Notes under the pieces: generated by a model
The model's input: the letters and a program-made list of their open reading frames with translations, nothing else
Databases searched by the model: none
Told to the model about the DNA's origin: nothing
Part shown: positions 1 through 12,417 of the stretch, in pieces
Layout of the letters: every line of letters begins with the position of its first letter
Numbering within the stretch: the stretch's first letter is position 1
Program-made: the position numbers and the translations under genes
Assembly (NCBI GenBank): GCA_022036555.1
Contig: CM039129.1
Location: 27,764,553-27,828,552, forward strand
DNA length: 64,000 bases
Direction: 5' to 3'
Source: Microstegium vimineum
Lineage: Eukaryota > Streptophyta > Magnoliopsida > Poales > Poaceae

Positions 1-1623
1 ACAGAGATAGATGCAAACTCCATGCAAAGCGCTGCCCATATGCAGTATATGTGTATATGCAGTCCTCTAGACAGTTGTCTTCTTTGCATTGCATAAGTAG
101 CTAACCAGCGTCTACATGTACATGTGATGTATATTAGAACAGCCATACTTTGTGAACTAACTAGCTTGCATGTGCCTGGAGTGCGTCATCGATTGACTAG
201 CCAGCATATATATATATGTGCACATATACCTATATATCGATCCAGCCATGCATTGCATATTTAGTCCATACATCTGCACGCCGCTAGCAAGTCTCGACAT
301 CAAACCATAGCACAAGCCACATGAACAGAAAAGTGCCAAGCTGATTCATATACCTGATAAATTTGTAAAGATAAAATAAATTAAAATCAAATGATTGTCA
401 TCCTAATAGTCGCCGTACTATCCAAAGTTAATAAATAAATTAATATCCCCTTATGTGCTTAGGTGGTCTTCATCCTTGAACCTAGATCCTGCTGTGTCAC
501 AAAAATGAATCAAATAAAATTAGTCCTTCCATGCCAAATCCCATGCGTCCATGCCACGTCCATCACCCAGATGCTAATTAACTTGCTGCGGCGTTCTGGC
601 TAAAATAAATAATATTTGTCATAGTTTCCCGAAACCAGTCATACATGCCAAGCATAGACTCTCTATAAATACCGTGCACCATATGGGCACGTCAAATATT
701 GCATCTCAGTTAGACAACATTCATATATGATTGTGCCTAATTAGCTGATAAATCAAAAATCAAACCAAATCAAATTTAAATAAATGAGATTGCACGTGCT
801 GATCCACGGTCAAACACCATGCTATTAGTACGCACGCTGACCTTGATGAAATAATATATATAATTACATAGACCCTGGCCGAGGCCGGTGACGCAACCTC
901 GACCATAGTAAAATAAACGTCGTCCTAGCTTAAGCCCAAACGAAATATCGCACCCTATATATGATGAGTGCATCGTATATGTCAAAATATGTTAATCCAT
1001 GGTCTCGCACGAGACTATATCAAATTTAGTCTCTAAGATAAATCACGTCCATGTATACGTGATATAATAATGAACCAAGTAAATTAATGTCCCTCCGTCG
1101 ACATTAGCATATGTCAAAATGCATGCAAGGCATCCATGTCCAATCAACTAAGCAGAAATCATATGCCGGGTTAGTAATTAAGACCTAGCCTTATGTCATG
1201 GTCCAAATAAATAACATGATATACACTCAAAATACGCATGAGTTAAATACATGCGTACTCAACTAAAAGACCCAAACAAGCTATCCGCCACTCATATATT
1301 TAAAAAAAGTGAAGTAGCTCATCGAGAAATTCATATTCATCCATCGGCAACTACAAGACTGAAGAATTTGTTTTCTTTTGTAGTTTGTAATAGGAAGCCA
1401 TATGATGTAATCTTTATTTATCATGTAATCATGTTGGAACTCTTAATCAGGGGTTTTCTCTTCGGAGATGTAATTAACATAATTTTTATGAAAATATAAG
1501 AATTATGGAAGTATGGACTCGCATTACCTGTTCTTTTATATTTGTCCCGTCTAAATTCACCAAAATTAAATTTGTCTCTGCTGACGTGGAGGCGGGTCGT
1601 TAGCCGCCCGTTTTCCCGCCATC
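1..1623. other. AT-rich intergenic DNA without a recognisable gene
   Basis: No coding region with protein-like composition is seen on either strand; the short open frames are in AT-rich DNA and look random. There is a promoter-like TATAAATA at about 664-671 on the plus strand, but no supported gene follows it. TA-rich microsatellite-like DNA lies at about 208-235. The right edge is set by the start of homology to the copia gag gene; about 90 bp before it (1530-1623) is GC-richer flank of unknown origin. Confidence 0.6.
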
Positions 1624-3739
1624 ACCTTGTTCTTGTAATAGTTCTTGGCTTCTATCTTGACCTTGGCCTTCATGATTTAGTTCTCCTTGAACCCAATGCC
1701 GGTCTTGTCGGTCTTCATGATAGTGTTAATCAAGAGCTCACTTTGAAGGTTGTGGCCCTTGGTGAACTTCTCCAATCCACTTGTAAGCTTGATCTTCTCA
1801 ACCTTGAGCTTTGCATTTTCCTCTTTGAGAGAGTTGATCAAGGTCATTGCATCTTTGTCATCTTGTTTGGCCGACTTGATAGTGAGTGGCTTGTTTGCCT
1901 TGAGATTGATTAGCTCTTCCTTGAGCTTGAAGTTTTCTTGCCTCATCTTCACATAGTCATCATGCTTGTCGGCCTCAACTATCTTCTTGCCCTTGCACTT
2001 AGCATTTTGCTCACTAGCAACTTCATCAAGCAAGTCCTCACAAGAAGTAGCTATATCACACTTAACAACCGGGTTAATAGCAACATGTGTAGCAAGATCA
2101 TTTGAAAGCAATTCATTAGCTATCACAAGTGTGCCATGTTCATTCTTAACTTGGTTGTAGTCATCTTTTAGCAAGTTGTATCTTGTATGGAGCTCTTGTG
2201 TTGACCTCTCAAGCTTATCATGTTTCTCATTTGCTTGCTTGAGTGAGGCTTTGAGCTCCCTAGTGCTAGATGAGAGAGATTTGTTCTCAAGCTTCAATTC
2301 ATCATTAGCACTAGACAAGTCATCAAGCTTAGCATGCAACTTACTATTGGCTTTCTCTAGTGATTCACCTTTGCCTTTATACTTCCTAATGAGCTTAGTG
2401 TATTTATTGCAAATTTCAATTAGCTCATCATAGGAAGGTGCCTCAAACTCATCATAACTATCATCACTAGAGCTAGCCTCATCATCACTATCCTCTTTTT
2501 GTACCTTTTTGTCACCTTTAGCCATGAGGCATAGGTGTGTAGAGGATGAACCCGGAGATGATGGAGGGGGTGGCGGTGGAGTAGATGAACCAATCACCAA
2601 GGCGGCCACCTTCTCTTCTTCACTTTCATCTCTGGAAGAGTCACTTGAGTCTTCAATGTCGGTGAGCCAATCACCAACAATGTAGGCTTTGCCATTCTTC
2701 TTCTTCTTGTGGAAGTTGAATTTCTTCTTCTTCTTGAATGGCTTGTCATCCTTCTTCTCCTCATCACTTGACTCAACCTTGTTGCCCTTGTTGTACTTGA
2801 ACTTGTTGTTAGCTTTCTTGTTCTTGTACTTGTCTTTCTTTTCTTCGGGGCAAACATGAGCCAAGTGTCCAAGTTTGCCACAATTGTAGCAATCCATCTT
2901 GGAGAGGGGCTTTCTTGAAGAGCTTGTGAAGAATTTCTTCTTCTTTGAGTCAAACTTGACTCCATTCTTGCTTAGATTCTTCAACATCTTAGTTGTTTTC
3001 TTCACCATGAGAGCGAGATCATCATCATCATCATCGCTTGTGCTCTCATACATGACTTGCATCTTGTGCTTCTCCGAGGAGGATGCCTTGAGTGCTAAGT
3101 CCTTCTTCTCCTCTTCTCTTTTTCTTTCTTCTTGGAGGAGGAAGATGAGCCACCATCACCAATCTTCATGTACATCTCATGGGCATTAATCTTGCCCAAA
3201 ATTTGTGTTGGTGTAGCGGCGGAGAGATCTCCTTGGTGAAGCACCGTGATGATGTGGCCATACTTCTCAATGGGAAAGACACAAAGAATCTTGCGTACCA
3301 CATCGGCCAGTTCCATTTGGTTGAGACCGAGCCCATTCAATTCCTCTACAATAATGTTAAGTTGTGAGTACATTTCATTTGCATTTTCATTTTCATGCAT
3401 AGAGAAAGAATTGAGCTTAGCCATAACCAAGTGATAGCGTTCTTCACGCTCACTCTTTGTGCTTTCGTGGAGTGCACAAATAGTGGTCCACAACTCAAAT
3501 GCGTCTTTGGCATTACACACTCGGTTGAAGACATCCTTGCTAATGCCACGAAAGATAGTGTTCTTCACCTTGGCATTGTGCTTATCAAAGTTGAGGTCCT
3601 CCGCGAAGAGGGTGCCTCCCTTTGTGGCGGCGTTGAGCACGCCCACGTCAACGGCCTCTAGATAGGCCTCCATACGAACTTTCCAATAAGGAAAGTCATC
3701 TCCATCGAACATGGGAGGTGGTCCATCCCCATGGGACAT
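1624..3739 (-). pseudogene. gag: Truncated gag of a SIRE/Maximus-type Ty1-copia element (left copy)
   Basis: Reads leftwards from the ATG at 3739 (MSHGDGPPPMFDGDDFPYWK). The N-terminal third is the UBN2/retrotransposon gag fold. It is followed by a CX2CX4HX4C zinc knuckle (CYNCGKLGHLAHVC), a lysine-rich stretch and a long coiled-coil region. The reading frame breaks near 3100 inside an AAG/AGA-rich tract, where the first part ends in KRRRRT and the second part resumes at about 3062. A TAA stop falls at 1677-1679 where the paralogous copy at 12.5 kb reads through. Homology to that paralogue ends abruptly near 1624, so protease, integrase and RT are missing. It lies directly downstream of the LTR at 3792-5432 with a primer binding site between them, so that LTR is its 5' LTR. 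Inactive fragment; family assignment is firm. Confidence 0.9.
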
Positions 3740-3777
3740 CTTGCTCTAGGCGGTGAAGCCTAATTTAGAGCAACCTT

Positions 3778-3789
3778 GCTCCAATACCA
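3778..3789 (-). other. Primer binding site of the left copia element
   Basis: Minus-strand TGGTATTGGAGC begins two bases after the LTR end (CA). It resembles the initiator-Met-tRNA primer site TGGTATCAGAGC used by most plant Ty1-copia elements, with two changes. The right copy has TGGTATCAAAGC in the same place. Confidence 0.75.
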
Positions 3790-3791
3790 AT

Positions 3792-5432
3792 TGAAAGGAT
3801 CAAGATGCCCAAGAGGGGGGGGGGGTGAATTGGGCTCTTTTTAACTTCTAAACAAGAATTAAACCTATAAAGAGCCAATTAACCCCCTAGTGCCTACCGC
3901 TTGTGTGCCCTAGCTAGAAAGCGGTAGCAAGCCAAAGGAAAGCGAAAACTTCCTACACAATTCTAGTATGAAATAATGAACAAGTGCGGAAAGTAATGCG
4001 GTAATAAAGAGCTAAGAAAAAGAGATGCTTGACACGGCGATGTTTTGCCGAGGTATCGAGGAGTCGACACTCCCCCGTAGTCCTCGTTGGAGCACCTCGC
4101 AAGGTATAGCTCCCCCTCAATCCCGCGCAAGGGATGAGTGCTCTCTACGGGCTGATTCTTCGCCACTCCGGCTCGGTGAATCGCCCACAACCGATCACAA
4201 ACGTCGATGGAGAAGGGCCGCCGACAATCTTCCGGCGATCACCTTCCTCCGAGCACCACCGGACCATCTAGGTGATGTCGATCACCAAGAGTAACAAGCC
4301 TCGATCTTCGCTTGACTCACTCAAGCTTCACAACTAGAGGATGCACACTTGAACTCTTGGAGGAACTAGAGAGAGGATGGATGAAATCGCGAATCACTCT
4401 CTCTCTCTAGGGCTCTTGCTCTCTTCCCGACCTTCTCAACAAACTCAGCAACTCAAAAGAGCAAAGACAAGGTGGGAGAGAAGTGGGAGGGGCTATAAAT
4501 AGACACTCTGAAAACTGCCTCGGGCTGGCAATTTAAGTTGGCGACGGACGCTCCGTCGACTAGGCGACGGACGGTCCGTCGCATGCCCAACGGCTAGTTT
4601 CTGTTCATAGTTGAGGCGACGGACGCTCCGGTGCCTAGGCGAGGGACGGTCCGACGTCTCTGTCTAATGGCTAGTTCTGACACACTGTTCCCAGCGACGG
4701 ACGCTACGTCACTGGGCGACGGACGCTCAGCCACAGCGTCCGACGCTGAGTTCTGGGTAGGGTTGAAAAACACCCTCTCTGGAAGGTCGACGGACGCTCT
4801 TCCCAGCGTCCGACGCCCTTCCAGCGTCCGACGCCTGGCCGACGAACAGCGTCCGACGCACCCTGAAAAACTTAGCCAGAAAACAACCCCTCTGGAAGGC
4901 CGACGGACGCTGTGGACTCAAACACCCAGCGTCCGGCGCCTTTGTCCGACGCGACGGACAGCATCCGGCGCCCCTGCCAGGAGCGTCCGACTCCCAGAAA
5001 ACGATTTTGACAACTCCATTTTTCGTCGTGATGAATATGGAAGTTGTTCTAGGCTACCTTATGGTCACCATAGGCTTGCTTAGAGCTAAGGAAGTCAAGT
5101 GTGCACCACACCTAAATCATGAAGCTTTCCTAAGTCAAGCTACTAATCTCAACCCCTCTTGATAGTACGGTCAAAGGTAAAAAGAGAGGCCCTATCTAAT
5201 TCTAAGTGCCCTTCATCTCCTTATGGCACTTAGCCTATCATTCTAGGGTCTTCATCATGTCTCCTTAACAACCGAAACAATATCCATCTTGGGGGCTAAG
5301 TGATGACCATTATAGCCCATTCTCCTTGATCACTATGGCTAAGCTACGCATAGCCTCTGCAAAACACACGTTAGCCATAATAATCTCTAATTGTCGTTAA
5401 TCGCCGAAACCAACTAGGGCCATGATTCTTCA
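3792..5432 (-). repeat. LTR of the left SIRE/Maximus copia element (1.64 kb)
   Basis: Plus-strand ends are TGAAAGGATC at 3792 and GATTCTTCA at 5432, i.e. TG..CA on both strands. It is homologous to the LTR at 14626-16301 over both ends and the gag-proximal part. The middle differs strongly because of independent palindrome-rich repeats. The side facing 5433 abuts coding sequence of another element rather than a polypurine tract, so I read this as the 5' LTR of the left, truncated element. It contains TATAAATA on the plus (antisense) strand at 4494-4501. The sense-strand TATA seen in the other LTR is degenerate here (near 5165). Confidence 0.85.
4540..4995. repeat. Cluster of short palindromic GC-rich repeats inside the LTR
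   Basis: More than a dozen variants of GACGGACGCTCCGTCG and GCGTCCGACG occur in both orientations within about 450 bp. Many are self-complementary (e.g. GCGACGGACGGTCCGTCGC), so the tract can form many small hairpins. The equivalent part of the other LTR uses a different but related motif (see 15390-15865). Confidence 0.8.
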
Positions 5433-7115
5433 GAGCATCTGTCGCTGCATCTCGAAGTGACGCTCCTCTGACTGTCGCTGCATCTCGTCCTGTCGCTGCT
5501 GGACCTGTGTGACTGCAGTGACGAGAGAACTCTGCTGCTCATTGAGACGGTCAAGAATCTTCAACATCATCGTCTCGGTGGCAGAGGCAGAGCCGCCAGC
5601 CTCAGTGTCGTGAGCCCGTGGGGGCATCTGTGGAACTGGCTGGAAATCGGCGTCTAAGCTGTCTGAAGTATCCTCAGGAGTCACATCAGCTCCAGTATCT
5701 AGACCATGGAGCTCCTGCTGCTCAACACTGCGAATCGCCTCATCCTGAGCATCAACCTCTGCTCTGTCAGCTGGTGCTGTCCTCTCTCTGACAAGTCGGA
5801 GGACCTGGTTTCCAAACCGGCTATCAAACGACCCTAGGACTCTATAAGCTGGAAAAGAAGTCGGCGACTGATCCAATAGAGCACGGAGTCAAGGGTTCGC
5901 TCCCTCAAGATCAATAGCAATGATCGAAGAAATCCAATGAGCATAGGGAAACTGACGACGGGCCCTCATGCCATCTGCTATCACGTCCTCAATCTCTGAC
6001 ATAAGAAAATCTGCAACATCGAACGGTGTCTGAGATACCAGGGCCTGAAGGAGAAGCTGCTGCATGTTGGTCAGACCTTCCTTGTAACCCGTGCGAGGAA
6101 GCAGAGTACGACGGAGGACCTCGTTCAACCTGTGAACGGTGGGTCTGAGCTCTGCTGGGCTACGCCTGGAGCCCTTTGAGAAGGGTGGCTTGAAGAGGGG
6201 AGCCACCTCCTTCACTGACAGTGTACGACCACCTCGAGCTCTGCGAGGCACTGAGGCTCCTCGATAGCACTCATAGTGTAAGTCAAGCTCACCACCCTGC
6301 TGACGGAGGCGAAAGATCTCTCTGAGTCTGGTCAAGTATAACCGGTATCGCTCGCCTCTGAACGTGTACTGCACAAACTTGTGCTCCGGATCCACCCATA
6401 CTGAAGCATAGAACTCTCTGACCCATCTCTCTATATAGTTGCTGGAACGCCCGAGTAAGTCGGCGAGTCCCGGTAGGTAAGTCAGGAACAGGCGAATCTC
6501 CTCACCAGCTAGCTCAACGATGCTCTCTAAGGAGCAAACCCTGTGTGGTCGTATCTGAATGCTGGTCAGCTGAGCTTCTCTGTAGAAGTCCTCCATGAGA
6601 GGTGTATGCCATCCTGGTGAGGCTCTGGGGTCTCTCTGATCCGGGCACCACTTCTCCAAAGCAACAAACCGTAGCTTCTTCACCTGCTTTGCTGTGAGAT
6701 TCCTCAGATCGAGGTGAACTGAAGCTGAAGCTGCTGTCGGTGCTGTTGACTGGGGTGACTGAGCTGACTAGGAACGTGTGGAACGCTCCCAGGAACTAGG
6801 TGCCAATGGAGTCCCAAGAGCTTCAGTGACAAGCTATGGCTCCTGTGGAGTATCCTTAGTGTGTGACCCAGCTGGAGGAGAAGAGGGAAGATCCCGCGGA
6901 GGGGTGCCGAGTCTCACGGTACCTCAGCGACCACCTCGCTTTGCGCGGTCCGCTGCATCAGCCACTGCCTCGGCTTTCTCAGCCTCTGTGAGCTTTCGCT
7001 TTTTCTTCTTTGCTTTCTCAACAACGGGCTTCTTGCCCTTATCACTGGAAGGACGTGGAGGTGGAGGAGCATCATCACCTGACCCAGCTACGCGAGCACG
7101 AGTACTGCGAGTCAT
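5433..7115 (-). pseudogene. Third ORF (downstream of pol) of the SIRE/Maximus element, plant-transposon-protein type
   Basis: Starts at 7115 (MTRSTRARVAG) with a basic, lysine-rich N-terminal region (KKKKRKLTEAEKAEA), a candidate nuclear localisation signal. The main globular part lies at 6683-5889 (around ALEKWCPDQRDP, GLADLLGRSSNYIERWVREF, HWISSIIAIDLEG). It resembles the putative plant transposon protein domain found 3' of pol in this lineage. A Gln-rich coiled-coil tail follows (5876-5433, repeated QRQ). The parts lie in one frame interrupted by nonsense codons after RGGR (near 6924), twice in 6770-6850 and near 5887. The frame stays open to the last base before the LTR at 5432, where the LTR's own TGA ends it, so the C-terminus is probably cut by insertion. 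Function unknown; often loosely called env-like, but no signal peptide or membrane segment is seen. Confidence 0.7.
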
Positions 7116-8694
7116 ACTGAATTAAGCAAAGAACCACTGCCCACTGACAATCACAAGATCCACTGCCAACTGTCAGAACCACTGATCAAAAGAACCACTG
7201 ACAACTGATCAAACCACAAGCACAACTGTCAGAGGGGCCTCCAAGCCACTGGACTGAACCTCTGAGGCTTTGCCTCAATCCATACTCGCGAGCTTTGCCC
7301 CGAGTTCAACTGCCACTGACTGCTGCTGGATAGAATAGACAGGGTATACATAAGCATATATAAGATCTAGAGATAAGAATCCGTATAGAAGCAAGCATCT
7401 AGATAAGTGATAGAATGAAATCTGACATGGTACCTAAGGTAAGAAAGCGTAGCTATGCAAAGCAATGTTAAGCACCAAAGCACTCTCTGAGCGAGATTTA
7501 CCAGCTGTGAATTACAATTGGCAATTGATTTAGTGAATTGGATTGAATTGCTTAGGGGATATTCAAGGAATAAAGCTAGGGCATAACTCAATTGACGACT
7601 CGACAAAACGCGACATCGACGATTGAAACCATACCCTAGCGAGACGAAGAGGCGAAGACGGCGATGACGAAGGCGAACACGGTCGCGGACGAAGATGTCG
7701 AAGATGATGACGACGAAGGTGTTCGGTCGAGGACGAACGCGTCGAAACACGCCTAGGGTTAGGGCAAACCCTAGCTCCTTTGAGTTTTTAGTGGGAATGA
7801 AAATGGAAGGAGGGGAGGGGGTAAAACCCTAGGGTGGCTCGAGTTTGGCAGGCAGGGAGGTGGTGGAGCAGCGTAGTTCCCCGGCGGCGAGGTGGAGGAT
7901 TGTGGCGCAGCGGCGAAGGATGTGGTGGTGCAGGGCGGTGGAGAGCGGCGGCGTGGTGCGGCGAGGAGAGGTGGAGAGACGGCTTTACTGCAGCGAGGTG
8001 GTGGTGGAGCTCTGGTGGAGGCTCGTCGGCGGTAATGGCGGCGCGGCGGAGCAGAGACGGCGTACGGACGGCGGAGTTGTGACAAACTACCGAAACAGAT
8101 GCGCACACGGGGGGTTATCCACAAAAAATCGAAGCGTCGGACCACTCCGCTTGGTCCGGTGGCTAGTCTGACGGTTGGTCCGACGGTACTAGAGAAGAGA
8201 AACAGGGAGCAACTGACCACCGGACTGCTACGTCGGACGACTCACCGGACTAGTCCGATGGAGCACCGGACTGGTCCGACGGTGCATAGATAGATATGAC
8301 AGAGGCACCAGACAACTTGACATTGGTCCGGTGTAGCGTCGGACACTGGTCCGACGGTTAATTGGCTGGAAAAGATTTATGCAGTGAGGGACAGGGCGTC
8401 GGACCACTGCGTCGGACCAATGCAGAGTGGTCCGGAGGGTGGTCCGGTGCTTAATATTGCTCTGAATTTTCCTATTTTTCTCTCCAATCTTTTCTCTTAG
8501 CCAAGTACCAACATAAAAAAGCAAAGAGGAACACTTGTTGGACTTAACATAAGAACCATCTCTCAAACCCTCAATTTTAGAAGTAGTTTGCCATAGGCTA
8601 GGATTAGTTTTCGTAAGAAAATAGTTCAATAAAGCTCCAAGGGTCACCTTAGGGGCACAAGAGGGGTATTAGCTGAAGCTAGAGCGTTGAATTG
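7116..8694 (-). other. Internal spacer of the copia element between RNase H and third ORF
   Basis: No convincing coding region. Around 7130-7230 are short CCACTGACAACTG-like repeats. Near 7755-7835 are telo-box motifs (AAACCCTA/TAGGGTTT), which in plants often occur in promoters and 5' leaders; here they sit 640-720 bp upstream of the third ORF in its sense direction. 7830-8080 is GC/GGC-rich on the plus strand and gives only shadow frames. 8105-8455 is a palindrome cluster listed separately. Confidence 0.5.
8105..8455. repeat. Palindromic GGTCCGACG/CGTCGGACC repeat cluster in the copia spacer
   Basis: About fifteen copies of GTCGGAC, GGTCCG and CACCGGAC variants in both orientations. The same vocabulary fills 15390-15865 of the 5' LTR, although this copy is outside any LTR. 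It suggests that repeat material was exchanged between LTR and internal region. Confidence 0.7.
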
Positions 8695-8705
8695 CTCCCC
8701 CTAAG
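8695..8705 (-). other. Polypurine-tract-like motif downstream of copia pol
   Basis: Minus strand CTTAGGGGGAG, about 230 bp after the RNase H stop. This is the usual form of a plant copia polypurine tract, but here it is followed by the spacer and third ORF rather than by an LTR, so it may be an internal tract. Confidence 0.45.
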
Positions 8706-8935
8706 TGTTAAACCTAATGATGACCAACAAACTTAACCGAAAAGAAACGAGGAAGCAACACTCATGCATATGCAATGCAAAACAGAAAATGAATCTAGGT
8801 TGCTTGCAAGTTTAAACCGCAGTTAAGCTTTGTCACACGCTTTGAGGGCGGTTATCTTAACCACGTTAGCCAAGCCTATGTGCATTACCAAATTAAACAT
8901 GTTATATTACATATGAATGCATGATCCACACAAGC

Positions 8936-11900
8936 TCATCTTTTAGTGAAGTTAGAGTGATCAAGCACATTTAACTCGCTTCTCAACCTACAAAAGGTTG
9001 TTTCATTGAGTGGTTTAGTGAAGATATCCGCCAATTGATCTTCGCTCTTAACTCCAACTAGTGTGATGTCTTTCCTAGCCACATGATCTCTAAGAAAGTG
9101 ATGGCGAATATCAATGTGCTTGGTGCGAGAGTGTTGAACCGGGTTGTTAGCAAGCTTTACGGCGCTTTCATTATCACACAAAAGTGGAACTCCTTTTAAA
9201 AACATGCCGTAATCAAAGAGTGTTTGGGTCATGTATAAGATTTGTGCACAACTTGCTCCCATGGCAATGTATTCCGCCTCGGCGGTTGACAATGCCACAT
9301 TGTTTTGCTTCTTTGAGGACCAAGAAACAAGTGATCTTCCTAGCATGTGGCACCCGCCAGAGGTACTCTTCCTATCAACCTTACACCCGGCGTAATTCGA
9401 ATCGGAATAGCCAACTAGTTGGAAGGGAGCTCCTTTGGGATACCAAAGACCCATGCTAGGGGTGTGCCTTAAGTACCTAAGGATTCTTTTAACCGCACAA
9501 AGATGCGACTCCTTAGGGTTTGCTTGAAACCTAGCACACATACACACACTAAACATGATATCCGGCCTAGAAGCGATGAGGTAAAGTAAACTACCGATCA
9601 TAGAGCGATAAAGAGTTTGGTCAATCGGTTTACCTCCCTCATCGAGATCGAGATGCCCATTAGTAGGCATTGGGGTCTTGATTAGCTTGCAATCCTCCAT
9701 CTTGGACTTCTTAAGTAGATCATAAGTGTACTTTTCTTGAGAGATGAAGGTCCCTTCTCTCATTTGCTTCACTTGAAAGCCAAGGAAGAAGGTTAGCTCG
9801 CCAATCATTGACATCTCGAACTCCTTGGACATCAAGTCACCAAACTCCTTGCAATGGTCTTGGTTTGTTGACCCAAATATAATGTCATCAACATATACTT
9901 GGCAAACAAAGATCTCTCCATTAAGCTTCTTGGTGAATAGTGTAGTGTCGACGATCCGATCTTGAAGCCCTTCTTGATTAGGAAGTTCCTTAGCCTCTCA
10001 TACCAAGCTCTTGGAGCTTGCTTCAATCCGTAGAGTGCCTTGGACAACCTATACACATGATTAGGCAAGTTTGGGTCTTCAAACCCGGGAGGTTGTGAGA
10101 CATAGACAAGTTCATTTATGAATCCATTTAAGAAGGCACTCTTCACATCCATTTGAAAGAGCTTTATTTTGTGATGTGAAGCATACGCCAAAAGGATACG
10201 AATGGCTTCAAGTCTTGCAACCGGAGCAAAGGTCTCTCCAAAATCGAGTTCTTCTACTTGAGAGAACCCCTTTGCCACCAATCTTGCTTTGTTCCTCACA
10301 ACCACGCCTTGATCATCTTGCTTGTTCCTAAACACCCACTTGGTGCCAATGATTCTTGCATCCTTTGGCTTCTCTTCAAGTGTCCACACTTGGTTCCGGG
10401 TGAAGTTGTTGAGTTCTTCATGCATGGCATTCACCCAATCCGGATCCGCAAGTGCTTCTTCTACACTAGTAGGCTCAACAAAGGAAACAAACGAGTGATG
10501 TTCAACATAAGATGCAAGTCTAGAGCGAGTCATTACTCCCTTTGATGGACTCCCTATGATTTGATCATGGGGGTGAGCTTGAAGGATGGATGTTGATTTT
10601 CTATTTGTTTCTTGAGGAGGAGGATGCGGTGCTTCAACATTGCTTGCTTCGGCCTCGGCTTGATCTTGAGGAATGTGAGTGTCTTCTTGAGCTTCCCTCA
10701 CTTGATCTCCTTCATCAACTTGAGGCGTGTGGGGTGGAGAAGGATCTTGATTTGCTTCATCTTCAACTTCTTCCACCTCTTGCGGGTTGATAGTACCAAT
10801 TGGCATATTCTTCATTGCCTCCCTCAAGGGTTCATCACCTACATCAATATTCTCAAGCGCTCCTTGGGAGCCATTAGTTTCATCAAACTCCAAGTCATAC
10901 GTTTCTTCAACTAAGCCGGTGGCTTTGTTAAATACACGGTATGCCTTGGATTTAAGTGAATAACCAACAAGGAAACCAATGTCACATCGCCGTTGGAATT
11001 TACCCAAGTGTTGGCGCTTGTAGATGTACACCTTGCAACCAAACACCCGGAAGAATGAAATATCCGGCTTCTTCCCATTGACAAGCTCATAGGGGGTCTT
11101 CTTTAATAGCCTTTGGACGAAGAGACGGTTTGCTGCATAGCAAGCAGTGTTGATTGCCTCCGCCCAAAACTTCTCGGGAGTGTTGTACTCATCAAGCATA
11201 GACCTTGCTAGAGTTATGAGTGTCCGATTCTTCCTCTCTACGACACCATTTTGTTGTGGAGTATATGTGGCGGACACCTCATGCTTGATCCCAACTTCAT
11301 CACAATAATCTTCAATCTTTGTGTTCACAAACTCGGTGCCATTGTCACTTCTAATCTTTTTTATCTTCACATCAAACTCATTTAGAGCTCTTGTAGCAAA
11401 TTTCTTGAAGATGCCTTGTGTCTCTCCCTTGTCTTGAAGAAAGAACACCCAAGTGTACCGAGAGTAGTCATCCACTACCACTAAGCAATAGAGATTTCCT
11501 CCAAGACTAGCATAAGTGGTAGGGACAAATAGATCCATGTGTAGAAACTCTAGTACTCTTGAGGTTGACATGAAAGTTTTGGTTGGATGAGTGTTTGCCA
11601 CTTGCTTGCCGGCTTGACATGCACTACAAAGTTTGTCCTTCTCAAACACCACATCCTTGATTCCTCTAACCATTTCCTTCTTGACAAGTTTCTTCAAGGT
11701 TGACATGCCCACATGAGCTAATCTTCTATGCCATAGCCAACCCAAAGAATTCTTGGAGAATAGACATGCTTGCAAGTTTGCTTCATTGGAAGTGAAGTCC
11801 ACTAAATAGAGGTTGTTGTGCCGGAACCCTTTGAATATCATTGATGAATCTTCAATCTTGGTCACAATCACCTCATTTGGTGTGAAGAGACAATGAAACC

Positions 11901-12372
11901 CGAGATCACAAAGTTGACCAACCGATAGCAAGTTGAAGCTCAATGATTGTACTAGCAAGACATTTGAGATTTATTGATCTTGGGAGATAGCCACTTTGCC
12001 TAAGCCTTGAAATTTGCCCTTTGAATTATCCCCAAAAGTAATCTTGTCTTGATTTGCACAATCCTCATCAAGTGCGGTGAACATCCGGGGGTCGCCGGTC
12101 ATGTGTTGAGTGCAACCACTATCAATTACCCAATGGCTCCCACCGGTCTTGTAGTTCACCTACACACAAGCAACTTGGAGTTAAGCTTGTTGTTTGGGAA
12201 CCCCCTTAGTGCGGGGCCCCATTGCCTTGTCAACTAACTCCTTAGCAACCCAAAGAACCCTAGGCTTGTTCTTCATTGGTGGTCCAAGAAACACCACAAG
12301 TGGTCTACCCTTGGAATCTTTGTTGATGACATAGTGAGCATCATGAGCAAATGGCCTAGTGTGCTTGGGCAA
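8936..12372 (-). pseudogene. pol: Copia pol: protease, integrase, reverse transcriptase, RNase H
   Basis: 12372-11971 carries the region after the second knuckle and the aspartic protease (HWVIDSGCTQHMTGD). 11958-9832 carries the integrase zinc region (WHRRLAHVG .. CSACQAGK), catalytic core (DLF.., RSDNGTEF, NGVVERKNRT), and RT from WVFRNKQDDQG through FQMDVKSAFLNG and YGLKQAPRAWYERL. The YVDD active site is at about 9884-9895 but lies in another frame, because the frame breaks near 9945. 9835-8936 completes RT and the copia RNase H (GYSDSNYAGC, STAEAEYIA, LCDNESAVKLANNP, KHIDIRHHFLRDHV). Stop codons also interrupt at about 12181 and 11971. Order and motifs are Ty1-copia; the gene cannot give a single polyprotein. 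Confidence 0.92.
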
Positions 12373-12417
12373 GGTCTTGGGAAGTGGAGTCTTGCATTGA
12401 AATGATAGATGACCAAT

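Noticed and set aside
664..990. Promoter and small gene near the left window edge
   Set aside because: A TATA-like box exists, but the only open frame nearby is on the opposite strand, AT-driven and without motifs.
1542..1956. Plus-strand frames opposite the copia gag coiled coil
   Set aside because: Antisense shadows of a low-complexity gag region; leucine/serine-rich composition arises from the reverse complement of Lys/Glu codons.
7834..8220. Frames on both strands in the GGC-rich copia spacer
   Set aside because: Composition-driven, open on both strands at once, with no domain motif; treated as spacer.
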